A stretch of DNA of 15,718 nt, from positions 1 through 15,718 of the forward strand of contig JAOPYW010000251.1 in assembly GCA_025964405.1 (NCBI GenBank). The letters run 5' to 3'. Every line of letters begins with the position of its first letter. Within the stretch, counting starts at the first letter, position 1. Source of the stretch: Thermoleophilia bacterium. Its GTDB lineage: Bacteria; Actinomycetota; Thermoleophilia; Gaiellales; SKUG01. A program made the translations under genes and the position numbers. Shown here one piece after another: positions 7,193 to 13,164 of the stretch. Below the pieces are notes generated by a model. It had not been told where the DNA came from, did no database searches, and saw only the letters and a list, made by a program, of their open reading frames with translations.

Positions 7193-9454
7193 ATGCCCGA
7201 TCCAGAAGCCCTCGACGTCGCCCTCCCCGAACCGGTGCTCCCGGACCACCTGCGCGTGCTCGTCGACTCGCTCCTCGACAAGGTGCACGAGACCGGCATC
7301 ACCACCGACGACGCGCTCATCGAGCAGGCGTTCCATTTCGCCAACCGACATCACGCGGGCCAGAAGCGCAAGAGCGGCGAAGACTTCGTCGTGCACCCGG
7401 TCGAGGTGGCCAAGCTCGTCGCCGACCTGCTGCTCGACACCGATTCGGTCGTCGCCGCGCTCCTGCACGACGTGGTCGAGGATACCGAGGTCGCGACCGA
7501 GGAGGTCCGCGAGCTGTTCGGACCCGGCGTGGCGCATCTCGTCGAGGGGGTCACCAAGCTCTCGCGCATCAGCTTCGCGAGCCGCGAACAGGCGCAGATC
7601 GAGACCTACCGCAAGATGATCGTGGCGATGGCGCACGACTACCGCGTCATCCTCATCAAGCTCGCCGACCGCCTCCACAACATGCGCACCATCCGCTACC
7701 TGCCGAAGCAGAAGCAGGTGGCGAAGGCGAAGGAGACCGTCGAGATCTACGCGCCGATCGCGCACCGCCTCGGCGTGCACACGATCAAGTGGGAGCTGGA
7801 GGACCTCTCGTTCGCGGTGCTCTACCCGCGCAAGTACGCCGACATCCAGCAGATGGTGCAGACCCGCAAGGTCGACCGCGAGCGACTGATGCGCATGGCC
7901 AACGAGGAGCTGACGGCGGCCCTGGCCGAGGTCGACATCGAGGCTGACATCTCCGGCCGCACCAAGCACTTCTACTCGATCTTCCAGAAGATGCAGCAGA
8001 AGGGCAAGGAGTTCAACGAGATCTACGACCTCACGGGCATCCGCGTCGTCGTCGACAAGCTGAGCGACTGCTACGGCGCGATCGGCATCATCCACTCGAT
8101 CTGGACGCCGCTGCCGGGACGCTTCAAGGACTACATCGCCATCCCGAAGATGAACGGCTACCAGTCGCTGCACACGACCGTGATCGGACCGAGTGGCAAG
8201 CCCCTCGAGATCCAGGTGCGCACCGACGACATGCACCGCACCGCCGAGTTCGGCATCGCGGCGCACTCGCTCTACAAGGAGAGCGGCAAGGTCGGCAAGA
8301 AGGGGCGCGCGGCCGCGCACCAGAAAGCCGAGGACTGGATCCGCAACCTGATCGAGTGGGAGTCGCAGGCCCAGGGCTCGCAGGAGTTCATGGACGGCCT
8401 GAAGTTCGACCTCTACGACGACGAGGTCTACGTCTTCACGCCCAAGGGGCAGGTCAAGTCACTCGCCGCGGGTGCGACGCCGCTCGACTTCGCATACGCC
8501 GTGCACACCGACGTCGGCCACCGCTGCGTCGGAGCCAAGGTCAACGGACGCATCGTGCCGCTGTCGTACACGCTCAAGAGCGGCGACACCATCGACGTGC
8601 TGACCTCCAACCAGCTCGACAAGGGTCCGAGCCGCGACTGGGCGAACATCGTCCAGACGAACCGCGCCCGCTCGAAGATCCGCGCCTTCTTCGCCAAGGA
8701 GCGCCGCGAGGACTACGAGCAGAAGGGGCGCGACTCGCTCGCCGAGGCGCTCAAGCGCCAGTCGATCCCACACGCGAAGATCGCCCAGAGCTCGCTGCTC
8801 GCCGGCGTCATCCGCGAGGTCGGCTTCAAGAAGGCGGAGGAGTTCTACGTCGCGATCGGCGGCGGCAAGTTCTCCGTGCAGATCGTCGTCGAGAAGATCC
8901 TCCAGCAGCTCAAGACCGACGAGGCCGTGCCCGACGACGCCCCGCTCATGGGCGTCATTCCCTCGAAGCAGCGCACGATCCGCAGCGGCGACGACTTCGG
9001 TGTGCGGGTCGAGGGCATCGCTGACGCCTCGGGCGTCGCGGTCCGCATGGCCAAGTGCTGCATGCCGGTGCCCGGCGACCCGATCAAGGGCTACATCTCG
9101 CTCGGCCGTGGCATCACGATCCACCGCGGTGACTGCCCGAACGTCAAGGCGCTGGAGAAGACCCCCGAGCGCTTCACGCCCGTGCACTGGGAGGGACGCC
9201 CCGACGCGTCGTTCCGTGCCGAGATCCAGATCGAGGCGTGGGATCGCGTACGACTGCTCGAGGAGATCTCCCGCACCATCTCCGAGCACGGTTGCAACAT
9301 CGTGCAGCACATGGGCGTCGTCGACGACCAGATGGTCAAGGAGCGCTTCACGATCGAGCTCGGTGACGTGACGGTGCTCAAGACGCTACTCGCCGCGTTG
9401 CGCAACGTCGACTCGATCTTCGACGCCTACCGCGTGACGCCCGGCCAGGGCTGA
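7193..9454 (+). CDS. rel: Bifunctional (p)ppGpp synthetase/hydrolase, Rel/SpoT type
   Basis: This is the long RelA/SpoT-homologue enzyme of the stringent response. It transfers pyrophosphate from ATP to GDP/GTP and also hydrolyses (p)ppGpp. The order is standard for 753 residues. The HD hydrolase domain has HH near the N-terminus and HDVVEDT at 92-98. The synthetase domain has RFKDYIAIPKMNGYQSLHT from 310. A TGS domain lies at about 411-472, a helical/zinc-finger-like region includes the Cys pair 622-623, and a C-terminal ACT domain runs from about 674. RFKD is the basic RXKD form typical of bifunctional enzymes, and the hydrolase HD and ED residues are present, so both activities should be intact. 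The open frame runs back into recJ, but residues before ATG 7193 are low-complexity Arg/Ala and look out of frame. It is separated from recJ by 20 bases and probably has its own promoter. Confidence 0.97.
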   Translation: MPDPEALDVALPEPVLPDHLRVLVDSLLDKVHETGITTDDALIEQAFHFANRHHAGQKRKSGEDFVVHPVEVAKLVADLLLDTDSVVAALLHDVVEDTEVATEEVRELFGPGVAHLVEGVTKLSRISFASREQAQIETYRKMIVAMAHDYRVILIKLADRLHNMRTIRYLPKQKQVAKAKETVEIYAPIAHRLGVHTIKWELEDLSFAVLYPRKYADIQQMVQTRKVDRERLMRMANEELTAALAEVDIEADISGRTKHFYSIFQKMQQKGKEFNEIYDLTGIRVVVDKLSDCYGAIGIIHSIWTPLPGRFKDYIAIPKMNGYQSLHTTVIGPSGKPLEIQVRTDDMHRTAEFGIAAHSLYKESGKVGKKGRAAAHQKAEDWIRNLIEWESQAQGSQEFMDGLKFDLYDDEVYVFTPKGQVKSLAAGATPLDFAYAVHTDVGHRCVGAKVNGRIVPLSYTLKSGDTIDVLTSNQLDKGPSRDWANIVQTNRARSKIRAFFAKERREDYEQKGRDSLAEALKRQSIPHAKIAQSSLLAGVIREVGFKKAEEFYVAIGGGKFSVQIVVEKILQQLKTDEAVPDDAPLMGVIPSKQRTIRSGDDFGVRVEGIADASGVAVRMAKCCMPVPGDPIKGYISLGRGITIHRGDCPNVKALEKTPERFTPVHWEGRPDASFRAEIQIEAWDRVRLLEEISRTISEHGCNIVQHMGVVDDQMVKERFTIELGDVTVLKTLLAALRNVDSIFDAYRVTPGQG

Positions 9455-9498
9455 CCGCGGGGCTCGCCCGTCGAGCTGGCAGCGCTCCGGCCCACGCG

Positions 9499-9508
9499 AT
9501 CGGCCGAT
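9499..9508. repeat. Perfect 10-bp palindrome upstream of the DCC protein gene
   Basis: ATCGGCCGAT lies 16 bases before the putative -10 of the next gene, that is, over the expected -35 region. It could be a regulator site, but short GC-rich palindromes are common by chance. The rest of the 82-base gap (9455-9536) shows only a weak four-base-stem hairpin after rel and no T-tract terminator. Confidence 0.3.
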
Positions 9509-9524
9509 GCCCCGGGTTCCGTGG

Positions 9525-9530
9525 CATGAT
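9525..9530 (+). promoter_or_regulatory. Putative -10 element for leaderless DCC-family gene
   Basis: CATGAT lies exactly six bases before GTG 9537, the same geometry as at recJ. No ribosome-binding site is present. The first base deviates from TANNNT, so the call is moderate. Confidence 0.4.
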
Positions 9531-9536
9531 GGGGAC

Positions 9537-9914
9537 GTGGCCCGCACCGCCGTCATGAGCCAGTTCCCGACCGTCGTCTTCGACGGCGGCTGCAGTTACT
9601 GCCGTCGGCAGGAGCGCCGCATCCGCGCCCTCGACTGGACCCGCAGCTTCGAGACGCTCGCCTACGACCGCGCCGTGGCCCGCTGGCCGGAGGTCGGTCG
9701 CGGGGCCCTCGGCGACGGGCTCCGGGTTCGCTTCCCCGATGGCTCGGTCACCGTCGGCATCGACGCCGTGCGCTCGATCGCGATCCGGCTGCCGCTGTTC
9801 GTGCTCCCGGCACTGCTGCTCTGGCTCCCGCCGGTACGCACCCTCGGCGCAGTCGCGTACCGCTGGGTCGCCGCGAACCGCCGCCGCGACGACGATTCCA
9901 GCTGCGAGCGCTGA
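9537..9914 (+). CDS. DCC-family (DUF393) thiol-disulfide oxidoreductase-like protein
   Basis: The 125-residue protein begins with a beta strand and the family hallmark FDGGCSYCRRQ (15-25), a thioredoxin-like CxxC with Cys19 and Cys22. The family is predicted to have thiol-disulfide oxidoreductase activity; its physiological substrate is generally unknown. Residues about 82-100 (IRLPLFVLPALLLWLPP) are hydrophobic and could contact the membrane, as in many DUF393 members. Length is normal. GTG 9537 is chosen because a -10-like hexamer sits six bases upstream. ATG 9555 (codon 7) is an alternative that keeps the whole domain, and ATG 9507 would add ten residues. It stands alone after rel and converges on the opposite-strand hydrolase with nine bases between stop codons. 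Confidence 0.87.
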   Translation: MARTAVMSQFPTVVFDGGCSYCRRQERRIRALDWTRSFETLAYDRAVARWPEVGRGALGDGLRVRFPDGSVTVGIDAVRSIAIRLPLFVLPALLLWLPPVRTLGAVAYRWVAANRRRDDDSSCER

Positions 9915-9923
9915 ACCCGGCGG

Positions 9924-10742
9924 TCAGTCAGCGTCGAGGAACTCGGCGATGACCGCGTTGACCAGGTCTGGTCGCTCCCGCGCGACCATGTGCCCCCCGC
10001 CGTCGATGATGCGGGTCTGGCGCGGCGAGAGCGCCTGCTCGACCGCCGCCATCGCCTCGATCGGCGCCACCGGGTTCGCGCCGCCCCAGAGCAGCGCGAG
10101 CGGTGGGAGCCGTGCGCCTCGCGGCGGCAGCGTGAAGGTCGCCACGTTCGCCAGCATGTTGCCCAGTACCCGCAGGTTCGCGCGGTCGGCGTAGAGCTCC
10201 CGCATCTGCTCGCTCCACGTGTCACCGGGCGCCTCCCGGAATGCAGAGGTCGCCAGCCGCCCCACCAGCCGTCGGGGGAGCGGCGCGCGCGCCGTCAGCC
10301 ACGACACGAACCGCGCCCCGCGCGGCGAACGCATCGACGCCCGTACGGCAGCGCCGTGGGCGCCCTGCACGAGCGAGTCGGGGGTGAAGACGTTCATGAC
10401 CACGAGACGCCGCACCAGGCCCGGGTGCAGCTCGGCCAGCCGCAGCGCCACCGTTGCCCCGAAGCAGTTGCCGACGATGTCGAGCCGCTCGACGCCGAGT
10501 TCGTGGAGGAGGGCGGCCACCGAATCCACGAACAGGTCGCGCGTGTACTGCAGCTCCGGCTTCGCCGACCGACCGAACCCGAGCAGGTCGACCGTCACCA
10601 CGTCATGGGTCGACGCGAACGCGGCGACCTGGGGTGCCCAGATCGCACCGGACGTGCCACCGTTGTGCAGGAGGAGCAGGGTGGGGCCGCTCCCGGTCCG
10701 CTCGAACTGCAGGCGGTGCCCCGCAGCGACGACGGTGCTCAC
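9924..10742 (-). CDS. Alpha/beta-hydrolase with Cys nucleophile
   Basis: This 272-residue protein has the single-domain alpha/beta-hydrolase layout: oxyanion-hole loop LLLHNGG (23-29), VDLLGFGRS (51-59), nucleophile elbow GNCFGA (91-96) and terminal GGGHM with His251. The usual serine is replaced by Cys93 (codon TGC on the coding strand). The acid expected in the WGxxDxxxP motif is Asn223 (WGGANPVAP, 219-227), and the alternative acid position after strand 6 reads MNVF (Asn117). Cys nucleophiles occur in dienelactone-hydrolase-type enzymes, but a missing acid is odd, so the activity may be altered or lost. The substrate cannot be told. Start GTG 10742 overlaps the thioesterase stop by four bases (GTGA), implying translational coupling; the thioesterase partner hints at acyl or ester substrates. 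It is the last gene of the minus-strand cluster. Confidence 0.88.
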   Translation of the reverse strand: MSTVVAAGHRLQFERTGSGPTLLLLHNGGTSGAIWAPQVAAFASTHDVVTVDLLGFGRSAKPELQYTRDLFVDSVAALLHELGVERLDIVGNCFGATVALRLAELHPGLVRRLVVMNVFTPDSLVQGAHGAAVRASMRSPRGARFVSWLTARAPLPRRLVGRLATSAFREAPGDTWSEQMRELYADRANLRVLGNMLANVATFTLPPRGARLPPLALLWGGANPVAPIEAMAAVEQALSPRQTRIIDGGGHMVARERPDLVNAVIAEFLDAD

Positions 10743-11212
10743 GCGCCGCCTGCGGCCGCGTGCGCCTCGATACAGGCTCGCACCTCGTCGGTGATCGCCA
10801 ACGGCTGGTGTGCCTCGAGGTCGACGTTGACGAGCGTCTGCGTCGATGTCGCGAGCAGCGTGTCGGTGCCGTCGGCCAGCACCACGGCATACTCGAACTG
10901 GATCGACGTGCGTCCCAGCCTGGCGACCCGCATGAACACCTCGAGCACGTCATCGAAGCGCGCGGGGGCGTGATACTCGATCTGGAAGGCGCGCATCACG
11001 AAGTCACCCCGCTGGCTCGTGCCGTGCGGGTCGAACCCGAGGTAGCGCCAGAACTCCACGCGCGCCACGTCGAAGTAGGGCGCGTAGCGTCCGTAGTAGA
11101 CGATCCCCTGCGCATCGGTGTCGCTGAACGCGACCCGCGCGCCCGCGCTGAACGTGAACGGTGCGCGCACGTCGGTGGGCCCCGATACGTGGGGTCGGTG
11201 GTGGCGGCTCAT
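10739..11212 (-). CDS. Acyl-CoA thioesterase, 4-hydroxybenzoyl-CoA/YbgC hotdog family
   Basis: The 157-residue protein is a single hotdog fold. It has the family signature TDAQGIVYYGRY (32-43), in which Asp33 is the expected catalytic residue, followed by the long central helix (YFDVARVEFWRYLGF). Members hydrolyse the thioester of short-chain, aromatic or other acyl-CoAs, or acyl-ACP, in the cytoplasm, and specificity cannot be read from sequence. An N-terminal tail of about 18 residues precedes the fold. ATG 11212 shares its A with the phosphomannomutase stop (TGATG), and the gene's own stop overlaps the hydrolase start, so it is coupled on both sides. Length and motifs are normal. Confidence 0.92.
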   Translation of the reverse strand: MSRHHRPHVSGPTDVRAPFTFSAGARVAFSDTDAQGIVYYGRYAPYFDVARVEFWRYLGFDPHGTSQRGDFVMRAFQIEYHAPARFDDVLEVFMRVARLGRTSIQFEYAVVLADGTDTLLATSTQTLVNVDLEAHQPLAITDEVRACIEAHAAAGGA

Positions 11213-12609
11213 CAGGCTCCGTGGCCGATGCGCTCGCGCGACGTCGAGCGGATGATGCCGAGCACCTCGTCGCGCTTCGCTTCCATGTCGGCGCGCGACA
11301 CGACCGACTCGAGGTTGAGGCGCAGGAGCGGCTCGGTGTTCGACGGGCGCACGTTGAAGTGCCAGTCGTCGTAGTCGACCGAGACCCCGTCGACGTGCGT
11401 GATGCGCGCGTCGGCGTAGGTCTCCTTGAGCTGCTGGAGCTTGATCGGCACGTCGTCGACCTTCGAGTTGATCTCGCCCGAGATGAAGTACTTCGCGCGG
11501 ATCGGGTCGATGAGGTCCGACAACCCGCCGCCCGATTCGCTCACGAGCTGCAACACCATGAGTGCGGGCACCACGCCCGTGTCGACCCCGTGGAACCCAC
11601 GGAAGTAGTAGTGCCCCGAGATCTCGCCCGCGAACGCGGCGTCCTCCTTGCGGATGCGCGCCTTGATGAAGGCGTGCCCGACACGGCTCGCGATCGCGGT
11701 TCCGCCCGCCGCCTCGATCATGTCGGCGACGGCGCGGCTCGCGCGCACGTCGTAGAGGATCTTCGAACCGGGTTCACGCCGCAGGGTCAGCTCCGCGAGT
11801 ACCGCCGTGATGAAGTCGCCATCGACGAACGCACCGGTGTCGTCGACGAAGAAGCAGCGGTCGGCATCGCCGTCGAACGCGATGCCGAGGTCGGCGCCGT
11901 GCTCCTTCACCTTGCCGATGATGAACTGGCGGTTCTCCTCGAGCAGCGGGTTCGGCTCGTGGTTGGGGAAGGTGCCGTCGGGCTCGTCGTTGTAGACGTG
12001 CAGCTCGAGCGGCAGGCGTTCGAGCAGGGGGAGCGCCAGCCGGGCGCCGACCCCGTTGCCACCATCGACCACGACCTTGAGCGGGCGGATCTTGTCGGCC
12101 TCGACGAACGACCAGACCTGGTCCTGGTAGCTGGGCAGGGCGTCGACCTCGCGCCGCGTGCCCACGACCGCACCGAGCGGGGCCTGCTCGGGGAGCCCGG
12201 CCGCGACGATCTCGAGCGCACCGTCGCGCACCTCGTTGAGCCCCGACTCCTCGCCGACGGGCTGGGCGCCCCGCTTCACGCACTTCATCCCGATGTATTC
12301 CTTCGGGTTGTGCGAGGCCGTCACCATGATGCCACCGTCGTGGCCACCACTCGCGACCGTGTGGTACAGCACCTCGGTGCCGACCTGGCCGATGTCGTCG
12401 ACGTCGGCTCCGGCGTCGAGCATGCCGCGGATGAGTGCGTCCTGCATGCTCGGTGCCATCGTGCGCATGTCACGCCCGACGGCGAGCCGCTTCGCGCCCA
12501 GCCACTCGGCGAAGGCGCGGCCGATCGCGTACGCGCCCGCTTCGTCGAGCTGGTCGGGATACGTGCCGCGCACGTCGTAGGCCTTGAATGCAGCTGTGTC
12601 ACACGCCAT
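11212..12609 (-). CDS. manB: Phosphomannomutase/phosphoglucomutase
   Basis: This alpha-D-phosphohexomutase interconverts the 6- and 1-phosphates of mannose and/or glucose, supplying GDP-mannose or UDP-glucose routes for glycans and cell envelope. The 465-residue protein carries all four family loops. TASHNP (97-102) holds phosphoserine Ser99. DGDADR (246-251) binds magnesium. GEISGH (328-333) is the sugar-recognition loop, and RPSNTEP (421-427) binds phosphate. The E-x-S-G-H form fits phosphomannomutase/phosphoglucomutase rather than glucosamine mutase. The open frame extends far upstream through the HIT gene, but ATG 12609 gives the normal N-terminus (KAYDVRG at 9-15) and follows a good GGAGG. 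It overlaps the HIT gene by 11 bases and the thioesterase by one. The symbol reflects the family; the sugar preference is not proven. Confidence 0.93.
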   Translation of the reverse strand: MACDTAAFKAYDVRGTYPDQLDEAGAYAIGRAFAEWLGAKRLAVGRDMRTMAPSMQDALIRGMLDAGADVDDIGQVGTEVLYHTVASGGHDGGIMVTASHNPKEYIGMKCVKRGAQPVGEESGLNEVRDGALEIVAAGLPEQAPLGAVVGTRREVDALPSYQDQVWSFVEADKIRPLKVVVDGGNGVGARLALPLLERLPLELHVYNDEPDGTFPNHEPNPLLEENRQFIIGKVKEHGADLGIAFDGDADRCFFVDDTGAFVDGDFITAVLAELTLRREPGSKILYDVRASRAVADMIEAAGGTAIASRVGHAFIKARIRKEDAAFAGEISGHYYFRGFHGVDTGVVPALMVLQLVSESGGGLSDLIDPIRAKYFISGEINSKVDDVPIKLQQLKETYADARITHVDGVSVDYDDWHFNVRPSNTEPLLRLNLESVVSRADMEAKRDEVLGIIRSTSRERIGHGA

Positions 12610-13147
12610 CGGTGGTGCCTCCGTCAGTGGTCTCGTCGCCCACGAGCTGCCACGCGTCGCGCAGCAGCTCCCAGGTGGTCTGCATGTGCTGCGCCATGAC
12701 GCGGACGTCGGCGAGCACGGGCATGAAATTGGTGTCGCCCGCCCAGCGCGGCACGAGCTGCCAGTGCAGGTGGTCGGGGATGCCCGCACCTGCGGCAGAA
12801 CCGAGGTTGAGCCCGACGTTGAACCCGCCGGGCCCGCGCCCGCCGTCGCCGCCCAGCGCGTGTCGGCTCGCCCGGATGGCGCGCACGAGCAGGTGCTGGC
12901 CTTCGACCAGCTCCCCCTCGGTGAGCTCGTCGAGGTCAGCGACATGGCGGTAGGGGACGACCATCAGGTGCCCCGGGTTGTACGGATAGAGGTTGAGCAT
13001 CACGTACATGTGCTCGCCGCGCGCGATGACCAGCGCCGCCTCGTCGTCGTCGGCGCGCGCGTTGATGCAGAGGGGGCAGCCGGGCGGACCGGGCTCGCGC
13101 ACGTACGCGAGTCGCCACGGGGCCCAGAGGTTTCCAGCAACAGCCAT
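12599..13147 (-). CDS. HIT-family protein, probable Ap4A phosphorylase/nucleotidyl transferase
   Basis: The 182-residue protein has the histidine-triad fold: NLWAPWR near the start (6-12), Cys24 and Cys27 of a likely zinc site, the NPGHLMVVPYRHV strand (57-69), GLNLG (112-116) and the HIT motif HLHWQLV (126-132). The third His of the triad is Gln130, giving H-x-H-x-Q as in the GalT/Ap4A-phosphorylase branch, followed by VPRWAGDTNF. Actinobacterial relatives cleave diadenosine tetraphosphate. I infer that role, although another nucleotide substrate is possible. ATG 13147 gives the family-typical start and has a TAGAAT box seven bases upstream. The longer open frame to 13909 is Arg-rich shadow sequence antisense-free but in the wrong frame of the GGDEF gene. 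It lies 17 bases after the GGDEF gene and overlaps the mutase by 11. Confidence 0.9.
   Translation of the reverse strand: MAVAGNLWAPWRLAYVREPGPPGCPLCINARADDDEAALVIARGEHMYVMLNLYPYNPGHLMVVPYRHVADLDELTEGELVEGQHLLVRAIRASRHALGGDGGRGPGGFNVGLNLGSAAGAGIPDHLHWQLVPRWAGDTNFMPVLADVRVMAQHMQTTWELLRDAWQLVGDETTDGGTTDGV
12618..12622 (-). promoter_or_regulatory. Shine-Dalgarno site that sets the phosphomannomutase start
   Basis: GGAGG on the minus strand ends eight bases before ATG 12609, inside the end of the HIT gene. It is the clearest ribosome-binding site in the window. It supports the internal start of the mutase rather than the longer open frame. Confidence 0.75.
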
Positions 13148-13154
13148 GCCGGCG

Positions 13155-13160
13155 ATTCTA
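13155..13160 (-). promoter_or_regulatory. Putative -10 element for leaderless HIT-mutase-thioesterase-hydrolase operon
   Basis: TAGAAT on the minus strand is the best -10 match in the window. It ends seven bases before ATG 13147, so the transcript would begin at or next to the start codon. It sits in the 17-base gap after the GGDEF/HD-GYP stop. No clear -35 is seen. Confidence 0.55.
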
Positions 13161-13164
13161 TGCG

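Noticed and set aside
6338..8320. A 660-codon minus-strand open frame opposite recJ and rel
   Set aside because: Shadow of the strongly supported plus-strand genes, with Arg/Val/Leu/Asp-rich composition and no motifs.
9455..9480. Hairpin after rel as a terminator
   Set aside because: Only a four-base CGGG/CCCG stem with a five-base loop and no following T-run.
11161..12699. A 512-codon plus-strand open frame opposite the phosphomannomutase
   Set aside because: The opposite strand has every mutase motif; this frame is compositionally a shadow with no recognisable domain.
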